DNA of 64,000 nt from Geitlerinema sp. PCC 7407 (GCF_000317045.1 NC_019703.1:1910501-1974500); one strand, 5' to 3'; positions 14,944 to 23,925 are shown, numbered from the stretch's first letter. Translations and numbers: made by a program. Notes: generated by a model not told the origin, from the letters alone.

Positions 14944-16443
14944 ATGTCAGCAACGATTTTGCTGGTTGATGATCAGCCGGATGAGCTGCGGCTGCTGTCG
15001 GCCATTTTGATGGATCAGGGCTACCGAGTTCGCAAGGCGATCAGTGGTGAGATGGCGCTCAAAAGCATCGAGTTTGAGCTGCCAGACTTGGTGCTGCTAG
15101 ACATCCGGATGCCCGGCATGAACGGCTTTGAGCTGTGTTCTGTGCTGAAGATGTCGGGCAATATGAAAGACATTCCGGTGATTTTCCTCAGCGGCTTAGA
15201 TCTGCTCGAAGACAAGGTCCGCGCCTTTGAGATGGGCGGTGCGGACTACATCACGAAGCCGTTTCATCTGGAGGAGGTGCTGATGCGCATTGGTCATCAG
15301 CTGACGATCCAGCAGCAGCGCCGCCAGCTTATAGACCAAAATCGGCTGCTCCTCGCGGAGGTCCGGGAGCGCAAACGCATTGAGACGATGATGCGTCAGC
15401 AGGCGCGGCGGGAAAAGCTGCTCAGCGCTATCACGTCCCGGATTCGGCAGTCGCTGGATCTGACGGCCATCCTCAAGACGACGGTGGAGGAGGTGCGGGT
15501 GCTGCTCCAGGTCGATCGGGTGGTGATCGATCCCCTGGGAGCGGGGGGGGAGTCGGTGGAGTCGGTGCGATCGCCCGATTTGTCGGTGCAGGGCCGGGTA
15601 ACAGCTCAGTGGTCGCCCGATCATCCCTGCTGGAACCACTTTTTGCAAAATCGCTTGTTCTTGGTAGATGACGTGACGGCGGAGGATGCCCAGGGGTGGT
15701 GCGGTGGCTGGCTGCGCGATCTGGCGGTGCAGGCGGCGCTGGTGCTGCCGATTTTGCAGGGCGATCGCCTGTGGGGGCTGCTGGCGGCCCACCAGTGCAC
15801 GGCGCTGCGGCCCTGGCAGCCCTGGGAGGTGGAGCTGATTCGCCAGGTGACGGCTCAGTTGGCGATCGCCATTGACCAGTCGGAGCTGTATTTGCAGCTC
15901 CAGCAGGCCAACCAGGCCCTGCAAGCGCTGGCCACTCTCGACGGCTTGACCCAGGTGGCTAACCGTCGCCGGTTTGACGAGTTTTTGGCGGTGGAGTGGC
16001 AGCGGGCTCTGCGCGAGGGCCAGCCGATCACGCTGATTTTGTGTGATGTTGACTATTTCAAGCGCTACAACGACACCCAGGGACACCAGCAGGGGGACGA
16101 CTGTCTGCGGCTGGTGGCTCAGGGCATTCAGCAGGTGGTGCAGCGTCCGGCGGACCTGGTAGCGCGCTACGGGGGAGAGGAGTTTGTGGTGATCTTGCCC
16201 AATACGCACCTCAAGGGGGGAATGCGGGTAGCAGAAAAGATCCGAGCGGCGATCGCAGCGTTGGCGATCCCCCATCCGGCCTCCACGGTCAGTCCTTGGA
16301 TTACGGTGAGTTTGGGCGTGGGCTGTCTGCGGCCCCGGCCCAAGCGGGCGGCCAATGATCTGGTCTCAATCGCGGATCAGGCGCTCTATCAGGCCAAGGC
16401 GGAAGGCCGCGATCGCGTTTGTGCGCTGCTGGCTAGCGACTGA
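14944..16443 (+). CDS. Receiver-GAF-GGDEF diguanylate cyclase
   Basis: 499 residues. The receiver domain (5-120) is complete, with Asp9-Asp10, phospho-acceptor Asp53 (L-L-D-I-R-M-P-G) and Lys105 (T-K-P-F). A helical linker, then a GAF domain (about 160-310) that lacks the Cys-His bilin site, and a GGDEF domain (about 325-495) follow. The active-site signature is G-G-E-E-F at 410-414, and an R-P-A-D inhibitory I-site lies five residues before it. It should make c-di-GMP under phosphorylation control, with product feedback. The ATG at 14944 is preferred to an upstream GTG-type extension because the receiver begins right there. Its 3' end overlaps the convergent ruvA by 11 bases. Confidence 0.92.
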   Translation: MSATILLVDDQPDELRLLSAILMDQGYRVRKAISGEMALKSIEFELPDLVLLDIRMPGMNGFELCSVLKMSGNMKDIPVIFLSGLDLLEDKVRAFEMGGADYITKPFHLEEVLMRIGHQLTIQQQRRQLIDQNRLLLAEVRERKRIETMMRQQARREKLLSAITSRIRQSLDLTAILKTTVEEVRVLLQVDRVVIDPLGAGGESVESVRSPDLSVQGRVTAQWSPDHPCWNHFLQNRLFLVDDVTAEDAQGWCGGWLRDLAVQAALVLPILQGDRLWGLLAAHQCTALRPWQPWEVELIRQVTAQLAIAIDQSELYLQLQQANQALQALATLDGLTQVANRRRFDEFLAVEWQRALREGQPITLILCDVDYFKRYNDTQGHQQGDDCLRLVAQGIQQVVQRPADLVARYGGEEFVVILPNTHLKGGMRVAEKIRAAIAALAIPHPASTVSPWITVSLGVGCLRPRPKRAANDLVSIADQALYQAKAEGRDRVCALLASD

Positions 16444-17056
16444 GCCAGGCGATCGCCTCCCGAATCCAGGATTCCACATCGCCAGTTTTCGAGAGCACCG
16501 CGCTCTGGCCCACGGCCTGAAGGGCTTGGGTGATTTCGCTATTGGTATAGCCCAGGGCCATCAGCGTCATCTCCACGTCTTCCAGGACGCTCAGGCTTGG
16601 TCCGGCGCTGGGTGTTGTGGTGAGCCCCGACTGCTGCCGCCACTCGGCCAGCTTGGTGCGCAGCTCTAGGGCGATGCGCTCGGCGGTCTTGGGGCCGACG
16701 CCGGGGGTGCGCGCCAGGAGCCGCGTGTTGCCCGAGACGATCGCCTGCACCAGGTCCGTCAGGCCCAGGGTGTCGAGGAGGGCCATAGCCAGCTGGGGGC
16801 CGATGCCGCTGACGGCGACCAGTTGCCGAAACAAATCTCGCTCCGCCGCGCTGCCAAAGCCAAACAGCACCATCTGATCTTCGCGGGTTTGCAGGTGGGT
16901 AAAGACATGAGTCGTGGCCCCCATTTCCGGCAGCTGTTGCAGAAGTCGGGGGGTGATTTGCACCTCGTAGCCGACCTGGTTGACTTCCAGGAGCAGGATC
17001 ACTCGGTTCGCGTTTTTGTGAAGGCCGGCGATCGCCCCTTTGAGATAGCCAATCAT
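16433..17056 (-). CDS. ruvA: Holliday junction branch migration protein RuvA
   Basis: 207 residues, the normal length for RuvA. Domain I is an OB-fold beginning M-I-G-Y-L-K-G. Domain II carries the paired helix-hairpin-helix motifs (V-S-G-I-G-P-Q-L-A and T-P-G-V-G-P-K-T-A-E-R-I) that contact DNA. A flexible linker leads to domain III (A-L-G-Y-T-N-S-E-I), which binds RuvB. RuvA tetramers hold four-way junctions while RuvB drives branch migration; ruvB and ruvC are not in this window. The start codon overlaps the stop of the upstream sucrose-phosphate phosphatase gene (ATGA), implying coupled translation. Confidence 0.97.
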   Translation of the reverse strand: MIGYLKGAIAGLHKNANRVILLLEVNQVGYEVQITPRLLQQLPEMGATTHVFTHLQTREDQMVLFGFGSAAERDLFRQLVAVSGIGPQLAMALLDTLGLTDLVQAIVSGNTRLLARTPGVGPKTAERIALELRTKLAEWRQQSGLTTTPSAGPSLSVLEDVEMTLMALGYTNSEITQALQAVGQSAVLSKTGDVESWIREAIAWLSR

Positions 17057-17811
17057 GGAAATTTTGGTAAAAACCCAAAGTGATTTAGGCCCTCTAGGAT
17101 ACCGCCTGCGCAGGCCGCTTGGGCCAGATAGCGGTTTTCATCCGGATTTTGGCGGTGCCACTCCAGCAGCTCAGCGCGGGCGTTGCCCACGATGATGCCG
17201 CGAGCGAGCCCCATTTCAAAAAAGCCGATGTCGTTGCCGGAGTCGCCACAGGCCACCGTGCGGGTCTGGGGCATCTGGTAGCGCGCCTGCAAAAAGGCCA
17301 TGGCGGTGCCCTTGTTGCCGCCCTTGGGCAAAATGTCGAGGTCTTGGTGGCTGCTGTAGACCAGACGGGCGTCGATGCCCTGGTCCCGCAGGCGATCGCC
17401 CAGGAGCGGCAGCACCTCAGTCGCGGCCTCCGGGCTGAGGAAATAGCTGAGCTTGAAGGGGCCTTGCTCTGAGGAAGGCTGGGGCACCAGGTCGGCGAAA
17501 TGGGCGGTGGTCGCCAAAATGCGATCGCGCTCCCAGCCCGCCGAAAGCTGCTGCGCCCACTCTGGGTCGGGGGTCTGGCTACCGCTGCCATAAATCTCTG
17601 TGCCGACGGCCACCACCAGCCCATCGGGCTCTAGCAGGTTTTGCTCAGCCTCCAGCTGGCGATACAGCGTCAGCGATCGCCCCGTGACGTACACGATCTT
17701 GGTGCCGTAGCGATCGCGGTGCTCCGCCAAGCGCTGATTGAGCGTGGCCAGCGCCTCGGCGTCCCCCACCAGCGTATTGTCCAGGTCCGTCAGAAAAAGA
17801 AAAGCGTCCAC
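17053..17811 (-). CDS. spp: Sucrose-phosphate phosphatase (HAD family)
   Basis: About 252 residues with the GTG start at 17811, which has AGG upstream and gives the usual family length; a longer ATG frame would add 21 atypical residues. HAD motif I is D9-L-D11-N-T-L, motif II is V-T-G-R-S, and motifs III/IV are K-G-G-N-K-G-T-A and C-G-D-S-G-N-D-I. The S6PP-type cap is present between these. The enzyme would hydrolyse sucrose-6-phosphate to sucrose, the compatible solute of many cyanobacteria. Sucrose-phosphate synthase is not in this window. Mannosyl-phosphoglycerate or other S6PP-family phosphatases are less likely alternatives. Confidence 0.85.
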   Translation of the reverse strand: MDAFLFLTDLDNTLVGDAEALATLNQRLAEHRDRYGTKIVYVTGRSLTLYRQLEAEQNLLEPDGLVVAVGTEIYGSGSQTPDPEWAQQLSAGWERDRILATTAHFADLVPQPSSEQGPFKLSYFLSPEAATEVLPLLGDRLRDQGIDARLVYSSHQDLDILPKGGNKGTAMAFLQARYQMPQTRTVACGDSGNDIGFFEMGLARGIIVGNARAELLEWHRQNPDENRYLAQAACAGGILEGLNHFGFLPKFP

Positions 17812-17972
17812 GGGTTGCCTCACCTGCGCCCAACAAAGGCAGCAAGAACCGCCAGCTAGCCCCTGAGCTGCCATCGCTGCTCAGTCAAAGGCGCTGACCC
17901 CTGCTACTCGGCCCTAGTGTAGCGAGGTCAGCGCCCGCTGACATATTTCCTGGGAAGGGTTTGGGGCGATCG

Positions 17973-19721
17973 CTAGCGCAAAACCTCCTCCAGCTTTTGC
18001 TGATTCCACAGGGACTGGTACAGTCCCGGCTCCTGCACGAGCTCCGCGTGGCTGCCAGACTGGACAATCCGGCCCTGGTCCATCACCAAAATCCGATCCG
18101 CCGTCGCCGCCGCCGAAAGCTGGTGAGAAATGAAAATCACCGTCTTTTGCTGGGTGTCCGACGACAGATTGCCCAGAATGCGCGTAGCCGTCTGGTTGTC
18201 CACGCTCGAGAGCGCATCATCGAGAATCAAAATCGGCGCATTCACCAGCAGTGCTCGGGCCAGAGACGTGCGCTGGCGCTGTCCTCCCGACAGCGTGATG
18301 CCCCGCTCGCCCACCACCGTGGCGTACTGCTGCGGGAAATTTTGGATTTCCTCGTCCATCTGGGCTTGCTTGGCGGACAGCTCCACCTCCGGCATCTCCG
18401 CCAGGGGGTCCCCGTAGCGAATATTATTCTTCACCGAGGTGCTAAACAAGAAGCTGTCCTGGGGCACGTAGGCGATCGCCCGTCGGAGGTCCTGCACCGC
18501 CACCTGCGTCACATCCTGGTCATCCAGAAAAAGCTGATTGGCCGGAATGTCCAGCAGGCGAGGCAGCGCATTGGCCAGGGTGGACTTGCCCGAGCCAATC
18601 GGCCCCACCACCGCCACCGTCTCCCCAGCCCGGATCGAAAAATTCAGATCCTTGAGGGCTGGCGTATCGCTGCCGGGATAGGTGTAGCTGAGTCCGCGCG
18701 CCACCAGCTCCCCCTTCACTGCCGCCAGATCCAGCGGCTGGGCAGCCGGCGCATTCTGAATCTCCGGGTGCGTCAGCAAAATCGACTCCACTCGGTCAAT
18801 ACTCACCTCACCCCGCTGATAGGCCGTGATCGTGAAGCCCAGCAGCGCCGTCGGAAACACCAAGCGCTCAACGTACAGAATCAGCGCAATGAAGTCTCCA
18901 ATGGTGACCGATCCATTGGCGATCGCCCCGGCCCCCAGGGCCAGCAGCACCAGCAAGCTGACATTTGCCAGTCCCTCCAGAATCGGAAACAGCATATTGC
19001 GGGTGCGAGCCAGCGCCAAGTTGGCATCCAGCAGCTTTTGGTTGGCCCGGCCAAAGGCATTGCGCTCGTTGTCCTCCTGGGCATAGATCTTCACCAGGGA
19101 AATGCCGCTCATGTCCTCCTGGATCAGCTCACTGAGGCCCGACAGCTCCTGCTGCACCACCAGCTGCTCCTTTCGCAGCCGCTCACTAAACAGCTGCACC
19201 AGCATCAGCATGATCGGGTAGACGATCAGCGCCATCAAACTGAGCTTGACGTTGATCGAGAGCATCACCGGCAGCGTGAAGGCATAGGCAAACACCGTAT
19301 TTGCCAAACTCAGCACGGCAAAGCCCAGCAGCCGACGAATATTGTCCACATCGCTGGTGGCCCGGTTGATCAGATCGCCGACGGTGTTGTTGGCGAAATA
19401 CGATGGCTCCAGGGTGAGCAAATGCTCAAAAATCTTCTGCTTGAGGTCAAATTCGACCCGGCGCCCCACGCCAAACAGCGCGATGCGGGACACCATCCGG
19501 ATCACCCACATAACGCTGGCGAGCACGAACACAATCACGACATAGTACAGAATCTGGTCCATACTGAACGTGACTTGCAGGTCGTCAATGCCGTTGCGAA
19601 TCACCAGGGGCAGGTATACCCCCAGAGCATTGACGATCAGCAGCGCCCCAATGCCGAGCGTGGCCTGTCGCCAGTGAGGGCGCAAATAGGTACCGAGCTT
19701 TTGAAGCTGTGTGCGAGCCAT
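17973..19721 (-). CDS. ABC exporter, fused membrane and ATPase domains (MdlA/YheI-like)
   Basis: 582 residues. An N-terminal six-helix exporter domain (about 15-310) is followed by an ATPase domain (about 335-575). Walker A is G-P-I-G-S-G-K-S-T, the signature is L-S-G-G-Q-R-Q-R, and Walker B is I-L-I-L-D-D-A-L-S-S-V-D. The residue after the Walker B Asp is Asp rather than the catalytic Glu, as in the MdlA/YheI type that works in heterodimers with a degenerate site. No partner half-transporter gene is adjacent, so either the partner is elsewhere or this one acts as a homodimer. Likely substrates are lipids, peptides or drugs; the sequence does not decide. Confidence 0.9.
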   Translation of the reverse strand: MARTQLQKLGTYLRPHWRQATLGIGALLIVNALGVYLPLVIRNGIDDLQVTFSMDQILYYVVIVFVLASVMWVIRMVSRIALFGVGRRVEFDLKQKIFEHLLTLEPSYFANNTVGDLINRATSDVDNIRRLLGFAVLSLANTVFAYAFTLPVMLSINVKLSLMALIVYPIMLMLVQLFSERLRKEQLVVQQELSGLSELIQEDMSGISLVKIYAQEDNERNAFGRANQKLLDANLALARTRNMLFPILEGLANVSLLVLLALGAGAIANGSVTIGDFIALILYVERLVFPTALLGFTITAYQRGEVSIDRVESILLTHPEIQNAPAAQPLDLAAVKGELVARGLSYTYPGSDTPALKDLNFSIRAGETVAVVGPIGSGKSTLANALPRLLDIPANQLFLDDQDVTQVAVQDLRRAIAYVPQDSFLFSTSVKNNIRYGDPLAEMPEVELSAKQAQMDEEIQNFPQQYATVVGERGITLSGGQRQRTSLARALLVNAPILILDDALSSVDNQTATRILGNLSSDTQQKTVIFISHQLSAAATADRILVMDQGRIVQSGSHAELVQEPGLYQSLWNQQKLEEVLR

Positions 19722-19787
19722 GTTCCTGTCCTACCAACCTTTTGATCCTAGTACCCCGCTGGGATGATTGGACGGCTAGTAGCGCGT

Positions 19788-20918
19788 CTAGGTCGCAGAA
19801 CAGCGGCCAGAAGCAAGGAGCGCCACGGGCTGGGAAGCGGGCGAGGAAGCGAGGGACGGGGCGATCGCGCTGCGAGGCGTGGGCGGATTCGGGCAGTCTG
19901 CGATCGTGCGATTGGGACCCAGCCAGCCGCGCAGGAAGTAGTACAGGGAGCCAAAGTACTCCTGAATAATCTCAGTGGTGATCACCAGCGCCTTCGCGCT
20001 GGGCAGCATGTCCTGGATGACGATCCGGCGCCGGGGCCCACCGCTGCCCGCCGTGGTCTGAAAGTCCGTTGCGAGCGGCAAAATGCGCACGTCGCGAAAC
20101 TGGCTGAGAGCGCCTTCGAAGGCAAGTCTGGCCCGATTGACGCTGAGGGCCGACGTTACCAAAATGAGGTTGCCCTGGAGCTCGGGGCGATTTTGCAGCA
20201 GCCGCCGCGTTGTGAGGGTGCTCTCGCGCAGGCTTTCGCTGCGATCGTCCGAAATAATCGCGTCTTGCGGCACCCCAAACTGCACCAGCAGCTCCACCAC
20301 GTCCGTCGTTTCGCTGCGCTGCTGCGGATTTCCCCCCTGAAAGTTGGGCCGCTCCCCCGCCAGCGCAATCACCCGCGCCCGATACTCATCGTACAGATCT
20401 GCCGCCAGCCGCAGGCGATCGCCCGACTCCGTCAGCTCGATCAGCGGACGCGGTGGCAGCCCGGGCCGGGTTGTGTTTTGGGCCAAGACTACAATGCCCT
20501 CCACGCTGGCGGCATCCTGAGTACTCAAAAACGTCTGGGTTTGGCAGTTCAGCTCGGTCGCATACGCCTCCACCCGCTGAGACAGGTAGTAAGCCACAAA
20601 AGGCGTACTGGCAATGTAGAGAAACACCAAAACCCACGCAATCGGGCTTGTGGCCAGCACCCGAAAATCCTTGCGCGGGACCGTCAGCGCCAGCCCCAGC
20701 AGCACCACCCCCAAGGGCGTCAAAGGTAGAGAAAGAATGCTCCAAATATCTGAAACCGTATTGTCGGTGGGGTTCAAAAATGCCAGAACCAAAAACAGCG
20801 CCAGCACCACAAAGCCCAAGGCGTTATAAAACGCCGGACTGATCAGGCGACGCAGCACGTACCACACCAACAGCCCCAGCAGCAGCCACAGCAAAATTCG
20901 GGTGAGCTGCTCGAACAT
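19788..20918 (-). CDS. DUF218/YdcF-type membrane protein
   Basis: 376 residues, ATG at 20918 with AAGG upstream. The N-terminal half has four hydrophobic segments (about 6-25, 28-50, 65-85 and 95-125). The C-terminal half contains G-I-V-V-L-A-Q-N near the start, the A-D-L-Y-D-E-Y-R-A-R-V block, S-x-S-L-R-E-S-T and L-V-T-S-A-L-S-V-N-R-A, as in SanA/YdcF (DUF218) proteins linked in some bacteria to envelope integrity or polysaccharide. The usual acidic G-G-G motif is altered to A-Q-N. The C-terminal 40 residues are Ser/Pro/Ala-rich. It lies 66 bases upstream of the ABC exporter gene on the same strand and may be co-transcribed with it. Confidence 0.8.
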   Translation of the reverse strand: MFEQLTRILLWLLLGLLVWYVLRRLISPAFYNALGFVVLALFLVLAFLNPTDNTVSDIWSILSLPLTPLGVVLLGLALTVPRKDFRVLATSPIAWVLVFLYIASTPFVAYYLSQRVEAYATELNCQTQTFLSTQDAASVEGIVVLAQNTTRPGLPPRPLIELTESGDRLRLAADLYDEYRARVIALAGERPNFQGGNPQQRSETTDVVELLVQFGVPQDAIISDDRSESLRESTLTTRRLLQNRPELQGNLILVTSALSVNRARLAFEGALSQFRDVRILPLATDFQTTAGSGGPRRRIVIQDMLPSAKALVITTEIIQEYFGSLYYFLRGWLGPNRTIADCPNPPTPRSAIAPSLASSPASQPVALLASGRCSAT

Positions 20919-21404
20919 AGACCTTCTACTCCTCCGGGGTTTCCCTAGCGAATGTCGCTGACTACGCCCGCTAATGTAGCAGTCCCTGGGCGATCGCACT
21001 CAAACTCCGGGTGCCAATTTTGCTAGCGCTGCCAAAAAATCCGTTGATGCCCCGATCAAACAAACGGGCGATCGCCTCTAGGCCGCCTTCCCCGACAATC
21101 TCCCTTGATTTTTGACAAAATTGACCCTAAAAAGCCCTATAAATCGTTCAATTCCCGTAGAAATTCGGAGCACTTCTTAAAGCTACTTGACAAAGCAACT
21201 TTTTTCTTTAACGTTGCCTCCAAACTCCTGAAGTACCATCGTAATTATCGAAAGAAAACCTTTAGAAAGCGCCTCTGTTTGTTTTCTTGGGCCATTCCTA
21301 GCAAGTTTCTGAGGGCATCCCACTCCAACCATGGATTGGCCCTCGAACCGTTGCTCCAAAACAAAAGAGGCACAACCGAGTGATTGCCGGAGTAGGGCTA
21401 ACTT
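20919..21404. other. Intergenic region, AT-richer leader before a pentapeptide gene
   Basis: 486 bases, with a clear compositional shift to AT-rich sequence from about 21100 to 21300. A basic 92-codon frame at 21105-21383 has no family resemblance and no good ribosome-binding site, so I leave it out. The region should hold divergent promoters for the minus-strand DUF218-type gene and the plus-strand pentapeptide gene. Confidence 0.5.
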
Positions 21405-22352
21405 ATGGACGTCAACTATCTGCTCAGAGCGTATGAAGCTGGCGAAAGAAACTTTGCAGGCGTGGATTTGCGGGGAGCAGACCTGAGTGGGGTAACTCTC
21501 ATCGCCGTTGATCTCTCGGATGCCAACCTCATGGGGGCGAACCTCAGCCGGGCCTTCTTGACCCAGGCCAACTTGAGCGGCGCCTTCCTCAACTGGGCAG
21601 ACTTGCGCTACGTCAAGCTCAGCGAGGGCTGCCTGACCCACGTCGACCTCACCAAAGCCAACCTGAGTGGCGCTTTTATGGTCAAGTCCGACTTCAACCG
21701 GGCCAAGCTCAGCGGCGCGAACCTCAATGGCGCCAATCTGCGCGGCAGCCATCTCCAGCACGCCAATCTCTGCGGCGCCAACCTCAACGCCATTAATTTG
21801 CGGGGGGCAGACCTGACGGGCGCCAACTTGAACTGGGCGAACCTCAGCGGCGCTCGCCTGAGTGGCGCGACGCTGCGGGGCTCCTTTCTTAACGGCGTGA
21901 AGCTGAAGGATGCCTTCTTGAATGGGGTTGATCTCAATGGGATTAACCTAGACGGCGTAGATCTGCGATCGACCAAGCTCAGCGGCGCAACGCTGCACGG
22001 CGCCAACCTGGCCGCGACAAATTTTAGCGATGCCAAAATGCACGGGGGGAGCTTCACCGGGGCGAATTTGAGCGGGGCGAACCTGTCTCGGGCTTTTTTG
22101 AAACGGGCCAATCTCAACTGGGCCAATCTTACTCGGGCTGATCTGACGGATGCAGACCTGACGGAAGCCAATTTGTTGGGGGCGCGCATTGAGGGGGCAG
22201 AGTTCACGGGGGTGACGCTGTCGGATCCGACGCGGCGCTATCTGCGCCTGATCGCGACGGGGGTGACGCCCTGGAGCCAGCAGCCCACGCGATCGACCCT
22301 GGAGTCGGAGCGGGCCTCTTCCCTCGCTCCCTCCCTGGCCCACTCCCGCTAA
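21405..22352 (+). CDS. Pentapeptide repeat protein 1
   Basis: 315 residues. After a short N-terminal helix (L-L-R-A-Y-E-A-G-E-R-N-F), residues 18-275 are consecutive A(D/N)Lxx pentapeptides, for example G-A-D-L-S, G-A-N-L-N and K-A-N-L-S. These predict a right-handed quadrilateral beta-helix. The C-terminal 40 residues are not repetitive. The same N-terminal motif (Y-E-A-G-E-R) opens the protein encoded at 37130-38119, so the two are paralogues. Pentapeptide proteins are expanded in cyanobacteria; some target gyrase or assist membrane proteins, but most have no known role. No signal peptide is present, so it is probably cytoplasmic. Confidence 0.9.
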   Translation: MDVNYLLRAYEAGERNFAGVDLRGADLSGVTLIAVDLSDANLMGANLSRAFLTQANLSGAFLNWADLRYVKLSEGCLTHVDLTKANLSGAFMVKSDFNRAKLSGANLNGANLRGSHLQHANLCGANLNAINLRGADLTGANLNWANLSGARLSGATLRGSFLNGVKLKDAFLNGVDLNGINLDGVDLRSTKLSGATLHGANLAATNFSDAKMHGGSFTGANLSGANLSRAFLKRANLNWANLTRADLTDADLTEANLLGARIEGAEFTGVTLSDPTRRYLRLIATGVTPWSQQPTRSTLESERASSLAPSLAHSR

Positions 22353-22386
22353 GGCCTCGAAAGCTTCGGTGACCTGCCCGTTTGTC

Positions 22387-23925
22387 CTAGAAGAGGGGCG
22401 ATCGCGGGGCGTGCTCTAGGGCCGCTGCGATCGCCTGAGTCACCGTTTCTACTACCATGACCCGAGCGTAGAGCTTGTCGTTTGCGGGAACGAGGCTCCA
22501 GGGGGCGGCCGGCGTGCTGGTGCGCTGAATCGCCTGGTTGATCGCCACTTCGTACAGCGGCCAGCGATCGCGGTTTCGCCAGTCCTCCTCGGTGAGCTTG
22601 TACTGCTTGAACGGATCTTGCTCTCGCTCGGTGAAGCGGGCGAACTGCTCCTCCTTGCTGATGTGGAGCCAAAACTTTACAAGGACGTAGCCTGCGGTGA
22701 TTAGCTGGTCCTCAAACTCGTTGATTTCGCGGTAGGCTCGGCGCCACGCCCCGTCATCTGCGAAGCCCTCCACTCGCTCGACGAGCACGCGGCCGTACCA
22801 GCTGCGATCAAAAATTCCAATGGTGCCGGCGGTGGGCAACTGCCGCCAAAATCGCCACAAATAATGATGGGATTTTTCCTCATCGGTAGGGGCGGCGAAG
22901 GGCTGCACAAAATAGTTGCGCGGATCGAGGATGTCGGTTAGGCGCTTGATGGCGCCGCCTTTGCCGGCAGCGTCCCAGCCCTCAAAAAGCACGATCACCG
23001 GCACCTGCTCCTCGTAGATCCGCTGCTGTAGGGTCCGCAGCTTGACTTGGGCTCGGCGCAGACGCTTTTTGTAGAGGTCGGAGGTCAGGGCTTTGGTGAG
23101 GTCCACCTGGGCCAAAAGGTTGGGCTCGGTGGGCTGTAGCTCGGTTTGGGGAGCGAGCCGAAGGGGCGGAGCTTGGCTCTGGAGGCGATCGAGGGCTTCG
23201 GTCATGGTCGCGACGACGCCGCTGAGGACTTTCACTCGCGCCCACCGCTTGCAGTTTCCCTCGACCAGGGTCCAGGGGGCGGGGCCGGTGCTGGTCTGGA
23301 TCAGCATGTCTTCGGCGTGGGCGGTGTAGCGATCGTAGGATTTGGCCTGCTGCCAGTCCTCGGGGCGCACGCGCCAGGCCTGGAGGGGGTCGGCGGCGTA
23401 GCGCTTGAGGCGCTTTTGGAGCTCTTTGCGGCTGACGTGAACCCAGAATTTGGCGATCGCCATGCCGTCGTCGGCGATCTGGCGCTCGAAGGCGTTGATC
23501 TGGCGCATCAAGATGGGGACCTGGGCCTCTGAAACGCGCTCAAACAGCCGATCTTCCAGCACGTGGGTATACCAGCTGTGATAGAAAAACCCTAGATCGC
23601 CGTAGGCCGGTAGCCGCTGCCAAAATCGCCACAAAAAAGGATAGCGCTGTTCCTCTTGGGTTGGCGGCCAGATGGGATGGACCGTAAAGCCTCGGGGGTC
23701 CATGTACTGGACCATTTTCTTGACGATGGCGCCCTTGCCAGAGGCGGCCCAGCCTTCGAGGACGACGACCAGGCCAAGCTGCTTTTCCCAGCAAGCATTC
23801 TGGAGGGTGCGCAACTGCCGCATGAGCCCTTCCATCTGGAGGCGGTAGGTCTCTTTGTCGAGGCTTTGGTGAAGGTCAAGGGTTTCTAGCATGGCACCGA
23901 AGGGCGATCGCTGGGCTTTGATCAT
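22387..23925 (-). CDS. Tandem PPK2-family polyphosphate kinase / polyphosphate:AMP phosphotransferase
   Basis: 512 residues with two PPK2 domains (about 15-245 and 280-505). The C-terminal domain has intact Walker A (G-W-D-A-A-G-K-G) and lid signatures (R-S-W-Y-G-R-V-L-V-E-R). The N-terminal domain has G-W-A-A-S-G-K-G, with the usual Asp replaced by Ala, and H-S-W-Y-T-H instead of R-S-W-Y-G-R, so it is probably inactive. This is the arrangement of class II PPK2 enzymes, which use polyphosphate to phosphorylate AMP (PAP activity). The product is soluble. An internal ATG at 23892 is an alternative start. It is convergent with the pentapeptide gene, 34 bases apart. Confidence 0.88.
   Translation of the reverse strand: MIKAQRSPFGAMLETLDLHQSLDKETYRLQMEGLMRQLRTLQNACWEKQLGLVVVLEGWAASGKGAIVKKMVQYMDPRGFTVHPIWPPTQEEQRYPFLWRFWQRLPAYGDLGFFYHSWYTHVLEDRLFERVSEAQVPILMRQINAFERQIADDGMAIAKFWVHVSRKELQKRLKRYAADPLQAWRVRPEDWQQAKSYDRYTAHAEDMLIQTSTGPAPWTLVEGNCKRWARVKVLSGVVATMTEALDRLQSQAPPLRLAPQTELQPTEPNLLAQVDLTKALTSDLYKKRLRRAQVKLRTLQQRIYEEQVPVIVLFEGWDAAGKGGAIKRLTDILDPRNYFVQPFAAPTDEEKSHHYLWRFWRQLPTAGTIGIFDRSWYGRVLVERVEGFADDGAWRRAYREINEFEDQLITAGYVLVKFWLHISKEEQFARFTEREQDPFKQYKLTEEDWRNRDRWPLYEVAINQAIQRTSTPAAPWSLVPANDKLYARVMVVETVTQAIAAALEHAPRSPLF

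Noticed and set aside
17961-19745. A 594-codon open frame on the plus strand
   Set aside because: It lies wholly antisense to the ABC exporter gene, whose Walker A, signature and Walker B motifs are clear; the antisense translation is His/Arg/Gln-rich with no family features.
21105-21383. A 92-codon basic ORF in the AT-rich leader of the pentapeptide gene
   Set aside because: No ribosome-binding site, no family resemblance and composition that follows the intergenic DNA.
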